64,000 nt of DNA from Aphelocoma coerulescens (taxonomy: Eukaryota; Chordata; Aves; Passeriformes; Corvidae). Shown piece by piece: positions 1 to 12,900 of this stretch. Within the stretch, counting starts at the first letter, position 1. The number at the start of each line of letters is the position of its first letter. The stretch is from positions 18,929,967 through 18,993,966 of the forward strand of contig NC_091022.1 of the NCBI RefSeq assembly GCF_041296385.1. Direction: 5' to 3'. The notes under the pieces are model-generated. The model saw only the letters and a program-made list of their open reading frames with translations, was not told where the DNA came from and searched no databases. The translations under genes were made by a program, and so were the position numbers.

Positions 1-3000
1 CATATCTCAGGTGAGTGTCTTAATCTGCAAGAAATCAAAATATTTACTTTTCATTTCCAGTTGTTGTATATTTATAACAGAATAGGAAAAATACGGTGAT
101 TTAGCATATTAGGTATACAGAAAGAAACTGAACTGTTTCTTGTTTTATAAAGGTGAGCACATTGGATAGTCATTGAATGCTATTTAATATTCACTCAATA
201 CAGGCTATTTTTGAATGAAACTGGAATGTATTGCTGTATATGTTGAAATTTGTCTTACTCAGTAAATAATTCACTATAAAAATAAGAACAATTTAGAAGT
301 GCTGACCTGCTTGATCAGAATCTGGTTTCAGGTATATTTTTATTGTGTACCTTTCTGTAAAAGTTTAGGACTCGACTCTGCTGCTCATTTGTTCATTAGG
401 TTCTCACTGCAGAGCCCTTCTATTCATGTTAGCAGGACCATAACAGGCCTTTGAAAAAACCTTGAGTAGGAGCATGGCTCTGACTCTGAGGGCAATCCAG
501 GTGTTTATTCAGGAATGTGTGCAGAGAACATAGTTAATAGTACCTGGTCCTTCTACAAGAACTGAGGGAATCTGGAGCAGATTTCAACAAAGAAAAATTT
601 CACACATTTCGGGCAATGACCTACCTGCCTACAAAATAATAAGCCTTACTTTGCTGGGGCATCCCTTCTGCAGCAGCAGCTCCCAGTTGTTAGTGCAACT
701 AGCTTGGGGAAAAAAAGAAACCAGATCGACCTTCTCCCCCACCACTTCTGTGCGGCTTAAATTCACCTCTCTTGTCCATCTTTTCACCATGTTACTACTT
801 CCCTGAACTCTTTCTCAGCCACAGCCTTGTACTTTCCCCACTTCCCACTAAACCCCATCCAGCTCTGTCTCACCCAATCCTTTGGTGTGTCTCTGTCACT
901 CGGACCTGGCAGCACAGGGAGGACCTGCTGCCCCACAGCAAATTCCCCCTGCAGCTGTCCCCTGGCCAGTGGGGACTCTGCCCACAGCTCAGGTAGGACA
1001 GTCAGGCAGGTGCTGCTGCTGGGCACAAGGGTCCAGCATTGAACTGGGCCATGTGCTGCTCCTCATGCAAGTACCACACTCAGGACTGCACTGAACAGAT
1101 CTCCTTGACAATACAAATTATCATCAAAAAGCTATTAGTTTAACTGCAGTTGGGTAAGAGAGCAGTGCTGAGCTGGGTCATATCAGTTCTTTATCCAGTA
1201 CCATACTTCTTTTTGTTGCATTGAAAGTACTTTGCAAAAAAATTCCCAATACAGTTTTACTTGCATGGGTCATGCCAGTGGTTTTACTATTGTAATTCTA
1301 ACGCTTTGTTTATGTCTTTGACCTCTACTTCCTCTCTGCTCACCTAAGCCTAAATTCTTGGGAGACAGCAAGCCACCGATACTGGCTGCAGTTCTTCGTG
1401 CCATCCACAGAAACAAGCAGCCAACAGGATTGCAGCTTGTCCTGTACACTGATACAAAACCCAAGAGGTGGAGAATACAGGTGTTTGGTTCAAGCATCAC
1501 AGGACCAAGTAGATGGAAACTCTGTGCTGATGCTTCAGTAATAAATTACCGAAGAGTATCAGTAAGTTTAAAATATCAATCAGCTCAAATATAAATGAAG
1601 CATAATGATCCTACTGTGTTTTATGCAAAAATCTATGTATTTCCCTCTACTAGGGTTCTCTTAAATGGGGTAAAGATTGCCAGGACTACCACATTGCTAC
1701 TCAGATTGCAACAGGACAATTTGCTGCTTATCCAGCTATGCAGATGAAGCTGGAGTGGCTAAAAGTGCCTTCAATAATCCGAACAACTGCAAGATGGTGA
1801 GATTTCATTTTAGTTTTTGAAAAATATATGTCAATGCTCCAAATAATTACAGGTTCAGTTCTGCAATTTCCAAGCTGGAAAAATTCCCCTTAATCAGTAG
1901 GATATTATAAAATCAGATTACATGTGTTTGCTTTCTCTCTATTCATTCCCTCAAAGCATACTGCATTTTAGTTTGCAAGAAAACCACCTGGGATGATGGG
2001 ATTCACCTAATCTATTGTAGACTTGTAATTTAAAGTGCCTGATTTAGGAGATTGGTCTCCTGATGCTTCCTGATTTATGGAGGCTCAGAGCAGAAGCCTG
2101 ACATTGATTCCCTGAAGAAGTCAGGCTCTTACTTAATTTCCTAATGCAGGCACCTTGCCTCTGGCTTCTGAAGCAGGTGATACAAAAACTTCCTGTAAGG
2201 CATATGCACATTAAATAAAAAATGTTTTATGACATTTAATGTGAGAAAACTGTAGATGCTGGATTCTATTCACGTGTGTCTCCATATACATGAAATACCT
2301 GTCACATTCATCCATTCATTCATTGTATCCCTCCATGCATTTGACTGCAATAACATATAGACCCACATCAAAGCCTATTTTTTGTCATAGTGCTACCAAA
2401 ATACAGACATGTACTGAAACTCAGTTAACTAAACACACACACAAAAAATTTTTCACATTAAAGGCATACAGATGATTTGGTTAAAGTCTTCTGAAGAGGG
2501 TAACTTTCTACATTGGATTGAATTACCAGAAGCTGTTATCTGCTCTTATTAAAGGAGATGAAACCATCCAATTGACTATCCTGGAGCAATGCCACAGGAC
2601 TTACCTTTTTTTCTACTCTGAGACTATGCCTTTTTATAAAGGATTATTTTCTGTATTTCTCTGTTTGAGTCCCAAGCCTGTTTGGAAACTCATTTGTAGA
2701 GATCCCTCCATCAGCTTGTTGACAGTCTTAGTGGGAAAAGGATCCTTGCCTAAAGTTATAACTGCAGGACTGACATATCAATATGAAATATTAATTTAAT
2801 ATTTTTAGCATGTTACTATTTGGGGGCTTATGTAATTGATGCCTATTTTTAAGTCTGAATATGTTTAAAATAGGTTTGCCACACATTTCTTTTCATATCA
2901 CTCTCCCATCCAGTCTCTCAAGATCCTTTGCACCAATTAAAAAATAAATTTGCCTGCCCCTCCTTCCATAAACAACATCATGTATCACCAAACCCTGATG

Positions 3001-6000
3001 CAAAACACGTCTAACCCAGAATGCATATTGTTTTATGGGGGTATCTTAGTGTGAACAAATAATAACCAATTTTTTCAAAGACAGAGAATTTTAATCACTT
3101 ACTTCCTTTTTTTCAGGTTATACTCATTTCTTCCAGGAGCTGCCTATGTGCTTGGGTTTTCCCAAAGACAACAACTTGGTCCTTCTCACCAGGCAACCTT
3201 GGTTATGGCATTGACATCTCCAAGAACCTGTGATGTTGTCTTTAAGCTGCCCGAGGTAATTATTTCCACTATCTTTTATCCTGAAGCAGTCAATACTCAG
3301 GAAATAGATGATTAATAGCTTTTTAATGCATTGATTTTTAAAAAAAACCCAAAAAAACTGTAAAGAAACTGCCTTCACAAGACATTATAATCATGCAGTG
3401 GTTTTACTATCAACATATTTTACAACACATTTGTCTTTCTTATGTAGCATGCAAGCATATGAAATAAGAAACAGGTTAGAGAACAACCATCATGATTGAT
3501 AGCACGTTAACAATAGCTTATTAAAAAGACCACTCCCCAAAATCTTCAGACAGATGATAGCTTTTCCTGTATTCTGGAAAAGACAGTAAAACCAGGCTGT
3601 TGAGACAGCCAAAGAGCAGCACTTGATGTATGGGCAGAAAGAGGATGTGCATCTCAGGTAAGCAAAGTGTTCAGCCTGAGAGCAAATGTGATGTACAGCT
3701 AGTCAAAAAGCCACAAATTGGTGACTCCAAATTCATTTATTGCAGTGCTGTTCCATTGGTTCCAGATGTGTCACACTGTAGAACCATTTCATGCTGTACA
3801 CAGAGGACTTGATTTCTTTTTCACTCTGACCTAAATCCAGATGCTAATTTAGATTTCAGTCAGCACAGTTCTCTTGGAATATTAGAGGAAAATGCTACCT
3901 TATCTCTACACTGTACTTTGCATTTCCATTCATGTTTGTTTTCTGCCTGATTTTCAGCTCACAATTTACGACACAGCCATCAGGCTTCCCTTGCCAGTCC
4001 CTTCACATCCAGGTACACCAATTTCAACATTACCATCCTCTGACTGGAAGGTCTTTTCCCAAGCAACACTTTCAATCATTGGAAGTCTTAAAGGTCAGCA
4101 AGTAACTATCTGCACAGGGACTGATTGACATTGCAAATTTTGTAAACATGATTTATACTTTGGATGTAACTTTTTTTTTTACTTATTTATTCATTCACTT
4201 AAAAATCAGTTGGATGTCAGATAGAAACAGATAATCTGTATGAAAATCTGTGAGGCTTCAAAGATATAAAGAAAAGGAGACATAACAGGAAGACTAAACC
4301 TTCAGTTCCATGCCAAATAGTGCTTCCAAATACACCCATTCCCAAATGCATCCATTTCAGTTTCCCTGAAGAAATTATTTGTGAAGAAAACACATTACAA
4401 AAATTTGTGAGAGGGATATCTAAGTGACCTCTGATTTGGGGTGCTCTGCTTGATTAGCACTGTTATGTAGAAGCTGAAACAGCTTCAAAAATATACCCAT
4501 TAATTTCAAATCCTCCACTCTGATTTTGAAGGGATTATTGTTTGATTAATGCTGTATTAAGAGCTAATCACATTATACTTACTTAGGGTAAATTTTAAAA
4601 TTAAAAGCTTTATGTAATCCTGCAATAAGGAGTCACATTTTGCTTGGAATCAGTGGGATAATATCATACCATGCATATTTATACGGCATCCCTGTCCAGA
4701 GCTGGGGGGTTGGAATTAGATGATCTTTAAGGTTCCTTCCAACCCAAGCCATTCCATGATGCTTTGGTATTTCTTTGGTGGACATCAAAACTAATCTGTA
4801 TTAATTACAATTGTTGTAAAATAATTTCTAATCCGACCTGGTAGGATTTCCAACAAAATACTATTACAGTGAAAAAGAGAAAAGTATAGTGTGCTATTTT
4901 TTTCCTTCCCATCTTCTAACTATTTCTAATCCTTGTTATAACCCAATAAAGGTATCAGCATTTTAGTGAATTTTCTCTAGTGTTAATGATATGTGAATTA
5001 TTATCACCTTTTGTGAAATTCTTTTTACTACAACAATGTTAGAAAAGCCAAAATGCCACAAACCAAGAGTTGCACCAGCACCAGCTGTGAGCAGAATTCA
5101 TCTCACACAGTGACTGAATCATGGGGGGGTTGTGCTGCTGCCTGGGGACTGACAAAGTTTAACTTTTGTATTGCAGCAAATCTAGTATTTCGTCTGATAG
5201 AATGAATTAATTTTTTTTCTTTTAATTACAAAAGTAAAATAAAATAGCTGTCTTATATAAATTATAAAATGCTTACTTTTTACTGGTTTTTTTTTTCCAG
5301 GTCATTGTACAGTTTTCCAAAATAAGATCACAACTTTCAATGGCGTTCAATTTAACTATTCAATGCCTGCAAATTGCTACCATGTCTTGGTGCAGGACTG
5401 TAGTCCAGAGCTTAAATTCCTCGTGATGGTGAAAAGACTCAAAGAGTCTGCTGACCTTAAAGCAATAAATGTCAGACTCGCCAGCCAGTAAGTGATCAAA
5501 AACTTAGTAAAAAATAGATGCCAAGTTGAATATGTTATAAATGAAGATCAAATTGGTAGGGCAGACTGGCGTTAGCATTAGACTCATGCAGAAAGTACTG
5601 ATGTCAATGGAAAGATATTTAGGAGTGTCACTGGGGTTTGGGGACATGGCATGGTTAAGTTTTGTGCCTGCTTTGCTTTCTCCTAATTCTTATCTCACAG
5701 AAGGAAAATAAGTAAGTCATGGATATTTTGAACCAAACCACTACACTTAATTGGTGTTTCTGCTTGGTTTACGAACTGAACCCGCTACATGACTGTCTTT
5801 TAGAAGTGCTTCTGAAATATATCTGAGGTTCACAGTAACCTAAAGTCTTTACTGCCCCAAATTCTTCATTCATTTGTTAGAATGTAACTGTCTTATTTCA
5901 GGATTTCGTGATTAGGCAGACACATAAACCATAAATCCAGAAGGAGCTATTATAATCATTAGTCTGGCCTTCTACATGAAACTAATAATTAGAACAAATT

Positions 6001-9000
6001 AGAACCCACACTCATTACAGCAGGGTTGTTGAGAAGTGGACATAGCTGAAAAGGGTATTACTTATCCCAGATTAGAGGCACTCTCTTAGGACATCTCCTA
6101 GCTGGCACATAATGTTCTAATCTATTTGAAATTAACTTAAGACACACTTTGTTTCAGCCTGGAGCAATCACCCCTAAATTGTATGGGATTATGCATATTA
6201 AAATCATTGTAGTGAGTGTTCTTCAAAGCACATAAATACACTTTTATCTGTAAGGTTTCATTACCAGTAATTATTTATTTCTGAAAAATGTATGCCTAAC
6301 TGAGCCATAATGTTAGAGAAACAGAGGGAATCTAGTCCTCCCTGCACCTGTTTTGTGAAAGAACACAAGAATCTTTGTTTTGTAGACTGTATCTTTTGTG
6401 ATAAAGCATTCCTCATCACTGAATCATTCCTGATTTTTTCATACAATTGTATGAATGTGCTTTTGATGTGCTTGAGCTTCATATTTCTTCATTCGAGCAA
6501 ACACTGCTCTGCAGAAAATACTACAGTACACAGAGTGTTTAGGCTGTAAGAGAACTGCCCTAGGGAACCCAATCTTCCTTTGAAATGTAAAGCATCTTCA
6601 ATTTATGTGACGGTAATAGCAATTAGTTCTGCAGCAAGGTTCCTGTAGCCTGGTGTCTTCCTGCCAGAGCCGTGGCCACAAGCAGCCACTCAGAGACAAG
6701 TACAGCCAGGGGAAGGTGTACGGGCAGCACTCCTCCTGGCACTGTCCTGGGCCCCCTCAACCTTCCTCCTTAAGGATAGAAGGTGATTCATGACAGAATA
6801 TGAGCATCCTGCACTGATAGTTCTACCAGAACAGGAAATTATGAGCTGAGTAGGCATTTGTTTACACTAATTTCCTTTATTTAAAGTGAGGTTGACATGT
6901 ATGTTTCCAATGGACTCATCCAGTTGAAGATTAATGGTGTCCAAGCCCCAAGAGATCTTCCATACACATCTAATTCCGGTAAGAGACTCACCTTTATATT
7001 TAATCTTTCTGGATCTTTTGAAGAAGGAAAGGACATGATCCTTCAAACACTTCACAAGATAAAGATTATCCTAATTTGAGAAACAATTAGGTGATTTTAA
7101 TACACTTCCATGCAAGCTTTTATAGTGGGTGGCAAGAAAGATGAGCAAAGAAAGAGTTGCTGATCCTGTGCATCTTTGCACAGATGAAAAAATGCAGGGC
7201 TGTGGTATGTTTTGCTGATCCCAGAGATGACAGAATGAGCATCTAGATGTCCCCTGTACAGCCACCCTTGTGAGTGACTTCAGCTTTTCCCAGGGCAGGG
7301 AGCAGTAGTCGTTCTCCTTCCCCCATCTCTTTCAAGATTCTTTAGAGCGTGCATTATGTCCCCAGGAACTTAACAAATGGTTCAGGGTGGACCCTAGAAC
7401 AGTCACTTCATTTTAGAAAAGATCTTATTTTGCTTTTTTGTTGCAGCTGCAAGCATGCTGATCAGCAGTGAAAAGAAAGGACTGGCACTAAAAGCCCCAG
7501 ATTATGGCATAGATAAACTATATTATGATGGGCATAGACTTGAGGTAATTTTTAAATTACTTTCAGTGAGTTTACTTTCAGAAGAAAAGCATTTACATGC
7601 AACTTTTCTGTATTTCCACAAAGATTCAGGCTGCTTTCTGGATGGCTGGAAAAACATGTGGCATTTGTGGAAAATATGATGCTGAGGTGGAAAGAGAATA
7701 TCAAACACCTGGTGGATATTTAGCTAAAGATGCTGCGAGTTTTGGTCACTCTTGGATCATCTCAGAAGACCCCTGTGCTGGAGGTACTAAGATTCTAACA
7801 TCTACTAATATCATTGCCTTCAACTAATTAATTAGCCACGTGAACAGGTGATTTATATTAATTGTAGCACAGTCATCTCATTTTTTGCTGTTTTTGTGAT
7901 TAGTGGCCACAGACTAAAAGAAGAAAAAAACCCCTGGTTTTCCTGAGGTTGGTAGTTCACTGTTTTTGTTGTGGTTTTTTTATCAAGATCTTACGCATTT
8001 TGTAGTTACCTGGAGTTTGTGTGTTCAACTTAAAACTCCTTAAGATGGTAACTTAGTATGAAAAGGAGGTAGTTTGACTGTTGACAAAAGTAATTTTATG
8101 TCATCTTTAATAGTTTCATTCTTTATTTTCATCCTGTTATTTCCAGGCTTTTAGTTTAGATTTAAAAATCATATCTAGCCCTGAGTATCAAACTAGAGGG
8201 CATTTGAGGTGGGAAAAACTTGTTTTAATTTCCTCGGGCTGAGATTAACACAACATGAAAACTTCAGCCCAGGGATGATTGATGGTTTTTGCCATCCACG
8301 TTCTACATAAAACCAACATGAATGTGTTGGTTACATTAGGGTGCACTATACATTCTCTGTGGAACACAATCCTCTGGGTATGTGTTGGCCTTTTCGTAAT
8401 GTGTTCTTCGATCAAGCTTCCCTGGGGTTACTGGTCCAGGAAAGCCTGGATCATAGCCTTAAGGACTAAGCTATTCAGCCATGGCAAGGCAGGTATGATG
8501 CTACTCACAGTGCACAAGTGAATACATGGATGTCTAGCAGCCACTACTGCCCTGAAATGAAGCACTGTCTTAGTTTAGGTAAAGTTGGGTGTCAGCTAAC
8601 CAAGGTTTTCACATGTATCTTTTTTGATTTGGACATCAGTGTGTCACCTAGATCCCATCTGACAAGCCTCTGTCCTTGCAACTGTGCTTCACATGCCTCA
8701 TTTTTTTTTCACAGCCTGAGCCTTTAACAGAAAATTGATTCACCTCAACCAGATTAGCTTCATCTAGCTTGTCACTTGGTTTATCCATTGGTCTCAGTGT
8801 TTGCTAATTCTACAAATTAAGTCCAGAAAGTTATTTATCTAAACTCTGTGCAGGCTTTAAGAGGGTTCATGTTTTGTAGCTTGTAAGCTGCAGCACAAAT
8901 TTGTCAAAAGTGAGAAGCCAGTTTCATTTGAGAAGACAGCAACAAAATGCTTCTCTGTGGAGCCAGTCCTTCGCTGTGTAAAGGGCTGTTCAGCAACCCA

Positions 9001-9296
9001 GACTGTTCCCGTCTCCGTGGGCTTCCACTGCGTTCCAGCCGGTGAGTCTGGTGACCCTGTGCACAACACGACCAGTAGGTCTGACTGGGATTCTGTGAAA
9101 AACCGTGCAGTGCACCGTACTAACACAGGAGTACCCCGACGTATAACCAACCCCGCTCTTCTTCCTCCTTTCTCGTTTAGACTCCGCTCTCAGCCTGGAT
9201 GGGCAGCCTAGGCTGGACCAGAAATCCGAGGACGTCGTGAGCTCTGTCTCCGCTCACACGGCGTGTTCCTGTCAGCAGCAGGCCTGCCCGGCCTGA
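1..9296 (+). CDS. VTG2: Vitellogenin, 3' part of gene (last ten exons), VTG2-like
   Basis: Egg-yolk precursor, secreted by liver under oestrogen and cleaved in the oocyte into lipovitellin, phosvitin and C-terminal yolk glycoproteins. Exons seen: 1-10 (end only), 1349-1561, 1654-1796, 3117-3255, 3958-4093, 5301-5487, 6887-6978, 7447-7544, 7624-7783, 8880-9041, 9181-9296 (TGA at 9294). All have GT/AG ends and phases join without a stop, giving about 481 residues. The first full exon reads GDSKPPILAAVLRAI, typical of vertebrate vitellogenin before the vWF type D domain. The vWD domain spans 5301-7783 (CTVFQNKITTFNG near its start, MAGKTCGICGKYDAE near its end). The final two exons carry the cysteine-rich tail ending HTACSC. 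Introns are otherwise featureless apart from the CR1 tail at 4704; one is only 79 bp (7545-7623). Vitellogenin identity is firm. The paralogue (VTG2 rather than VTG3) is inferred from remembered similarity to chicken VTG2 and the neighbouring CTBS. The 5' two-thirds of the gene lies left of the window. Confidence 0.93.
4704..4763 (+). mobile_element. CR1 LINE 3'-end fragment
   Basis: Matches the typical avian CR1 3' end (GGTTGGAATTAGATGATCTT, then GGTTCCTTCCAACCCAAGCC, then ATTCCATGAT) inside a vitellogenin intron. 5'-truncated dead copy of about 60 bp, in sense orientation. Confidence 0.8.
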
Positions 9297-9990
9297 GCCC
9301 CCGCACGGATCCGCTCCGGGTCGGCTCAGCCCGGCCGCCCGCGGGCACGGCTGGTTCGGGCAGCGGGGATGAGCCCCGTCCCCTCCGGGAGACCGCTCTG
9401 CTCTGGTTCTTCCCCTGGAGCTCTTGGAAACAATCCTGGCACCCGGCCCCGGGGCGACCTTTCAATAAACAGCTGCTGTGTGAACGCGCGCGGCCGAGCT
9501 CGTTTGTCCCTGCACTCGCGGCGCGCTGGGAGCGGCTCCGGCCGGGCCCGCCCCGGGCTCAGCCCGCCCCGGGGCCGAGGCTGTGCGGCGGGGCCGGCAC
9601 CGGCGACCATGGGGCGGCCGTGGGGCGGGTGGCTGCTGCCCATCGGCCTCCTGCAGCTGCTGGGCCCCGCCGGCGCCTGCCCCTGCCGGGACCCGCGGCT
9701 CTGCCAGCCCGTCACGGGCCCCGCCGGCTCCGAGGTGCGCGGCCCGGCCCCGGGCGGGCGCTGCCGGCACAGGCGGGGCCGGGCCCGGCGGCCGCGCCGT
9801 TCGCAGCGCGTTCAGCGCCCCGGGCGCTGCTGCCGCTCGGGAGCCGCCCGCGCTCGGCCCGAGCCGGGCAGGGTCCCCGGGGGTGCGGGGGCGTGCGGGC
9901 CGTGCCCGGGCCGGGCGCGCTGCTCGGGGCTGTCCCGCACTCGGCTCCCCGGCAGCCATCCCTGCGAGCCGCGGATGTGCCGGTGTGAGA
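9220..9990. promoter_or_regulatory. CpG island: vitellogenin 3'UTR plus CTBS promoter and exon 1
   Basis: Strongly GC- and CpG-rich block in otherwise AT-rich DNA. It covers the vitellogenin last exon and 3'UTR, the short gap to CTBS, CTBS exon 1 and the start of its intron 1. No TATA box is visible before the CTBS ATG, as expected for a housekeeping CpG-island promoter. Large overlapping open frames on both strands here are an effect of base composition. Confidence 0.8.
9464..9469 (+). terminator. Vitellogenin poly(A) signal AATAAA
   Basis: Canonical AATAAA 168 nt after the vitellogenin stop codon, followed by a TG-containing stretch (CTGCTGTGTG), so cleavage is expected near 9485. The next start codon (CTBS) is at 9609, so the transcript ends inside the CpG island of the following gene. 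Confidence 0.75.
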
Positions 9991-12900
9991 GCCGCGTGGA
10001 GAATAATTGTCCTGCTGAGAAGTGTTCGGGGCTAACGAGGGTGCCTTTTACCCCTTTTCCAGGTCTTTGTTTTTGATGTGGGGAAGGAAACCTGGAAGTC
10101 CTACGATTGGTCAAAAATTACCACTGTGGCAGCTTTTGGAAAGTACGATCCTGAGCTCATGTGCTATGCCCACTCCAAAGGCTCGAGGATAGTACTGAAA
10201 GGTTGGTTACATTGGAAAAACGTGGGTGTTTATGATAAGTGAATAAGAAGATAACGTATACAGGGCTATATTACCTTAATATTTTGCATTCAGTTGTATG
10301 CAGAGTATTAAAATCATTAAGAGGATTAATTAATAAGGCTTCAATGAACCCAGGACTATAATACTTTGACATTTTGCATGTGCTGATATGCAGGGTATTG
10401 AAACCAACAGTGGATTCTGCTACAGTAGTTATAAAACCATCCCAGTGACATCTTAATAAAAGTTCTCTAACAGGGAACATCATTGCTATGGAGGAAGAAG
10501 GAGGAAAGAAAAAGCCTGTAGAAGATAGTTATTTGGGTCTGTATTCTGGATCTTATGTGGAGTACCCAAAAGACAAAGTAAGGAAAGGGATTTTAAGTAA
10601 TTTTTGGTATTTTGCACTTAAATCAGTCCGTCTGTATTAGGAAGTGGTTGAGTTATAAAACATGAATACTCAGGAACTCTGTGCAGATACAAATGCTGAT
10701 TAGATAGACAAAGTCCATTACAGCTTATGTGTTGTAATTACCTTTTGGCTCTGTTAAGAAAAAACAGAATCCAAGACTACAGTGTGGAAAGCAACAAAGG
10801 TTGAACATAAAAGTATTTTTCTCTAAACATGACCAGTGGAAATGCTGAAAGTACTTTCATTTCCAGAAAGGTAGTTTACAGTGGCTAAAATAATATTAAA
10901 CAGAAGTAAGAAGACTAAAATATAGAAAAACCAAAGGAACTTGATTTTAATGCCACTGTCTCAAAGAAGTTTGGTAATCTCTTCTGGGGTGGCTTCTCAA
11001 AATTATGTTTGGGGAAAAAGTTATCTCCTTTGTATTTTACCAGCATTGGTATTTTTCATGTTGTGTTTATATTTATTCGTTAATTAAAGACAAACCTTTC
11101 CTCCTTACTATTACTGTGGTGCAAGTGCATGTTAACTCTTGAAGGCCTCTTGTCTAGGTGATGTACCTCTTAAGGAAATTGTTGATCCTGCTAAAAGAGC
11201 AGCATGGATATCCCAACAGCTGGACCTTGCAAAAAAACAGTATATGGATGGAATTAACATAGATATAGAGCAAGAAGTTAATGAAACCTCCCCTGAGTAT
11301 TATGCATTGACAGAGCTTGTTAAAGAAACTACAGATGCTTTTCACAGAGAAATAGCAGGATCACAGGTAATAAAAATGTACTTTGTACAAACATTCAGTT
11401 TAAGCTTATGAAATGTAAGGACTTTTGGCAGTACTGTTTAGCATATGAATGTGAAAAAGTTTATGCAGATCTAAATATAATATTCTAGTGAATGCTTAAT
11501 TATGAATGCTAGCTGTGATATGATCTTGTAAGAATCACTCTTTTTGACCTGTGTGAATTTAAATGAGAGATGGGCTTTGCTGAGATTTGTAGGTACACTG
11601 TTACTGCCATGTGTGAGCCCTCGGTTTTTAGTGTGGCTTAATGAATTGTTGAAAGTAGGGCAAATGCAGCCTTCTGGGGCAAGAGCTTGACAGTGCTTTG
11701 GTAAACCCATCAAAAAGTTTTAAGGATTTGCATCATGCTTCATGTTTTTGGTGGTTTTCACATTATATTTTAATTTCTTTGGTGCTATATATTCACTAAT
11801 GGGGTACTCACTTTATTATCTTGTTTGTTTAATCAGATGAGCAGCTTTTCCTGTAGTTCATTACTACCACAGTGTGTTAAATTGCACCATTTGGGAAATA
11901 CTGTCTTTAAAAGTTACAGCTCTTTTTTTAAAGAGATAACAAGGGTACCTAAGGACCATATTTGATACTAAGTTGAGCATTTTTCCTTCAGGTAACATTT
12001 GATGTGGCTTGGTCTCCAGCATGCATAGATAAAAGGTGCTACAACTACACTGGGATTGCAGATGCCTGTGACTTCTTATTTGTGATGTCATATGATGAAC
12101 AGAGCCAGATCTGGACAGACTGTATTGCAAAAGCCAATGCTCCTTACCTGCAGACTTTGGTTGGTGAGGACAAAACACCTCCCCAGGAGTCAGAACATTT
12201 CCATTTGTTTACATGAGTAGATAGAAACGATTGCTTTTTCTTAGAGAGGTTTATTTTGTTATTGTTGCAGTGAGGCATTGATTGTGCTCAAGTATGTGTT
12301 GTCCTGATGTGAAAATAGTATCCCTGATCCTTATGACACTACAGGCAGACCTTTAGCAGTTGTGTGTTGTTACTTGTAGAGTAATATCACAAGTGTGAAG
12401 AACTCTTTTAGAATGAGAAATGGCAGCCAGAGCAATGGTGTCTGCCTGGGATTGCAAAGAACCTGAAACATTTCTCTCATCTTTGTGAACCTCTGCTCAG
12501 GGCAGATGGTTTAAAGTGTGAGCAACTAGAGCAGATACTGGGATCTCAGTAGAGCAAGCCTCTTATTCACTGGAGAGTGCAGTTGAAGGCAAAGGACAGC
12601 TTGCACCTTGGCCTGTGGCTGGGGATCATGCAAGTTCTGTAGTGGTTCTGTCTCTAGATTAGTTGTAAAAATAAAAAGCATAGAAAAAGTAAATAATGCA
12701 TGTTAATTTTTATTTCCATCAAAACTAGGATATGAAGAGTACATTGCCATGGGCATTGATCCTAAGAAGCTTGTGATGGGTGTCCCCTGGTATGGCTATG
12801 ACTATGTCTGCCAAAACTTATCCACGGTAAGGTGAAGATTATTTGTTTGTAATCATACTGTTAATTTTTTCCTAGGAAAGATGCAACTAGATTTTGGTAA

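Noticed and set aside
9263..10114. Long overlapping ORFs on both strands around the CTBS start (up to 241 aa)
   Set aside because: Pro/Ala/Arg/Gly-rich translations caused by the CpG island. The real coding content is the last vitellogenin exon and CTBS exon 1.
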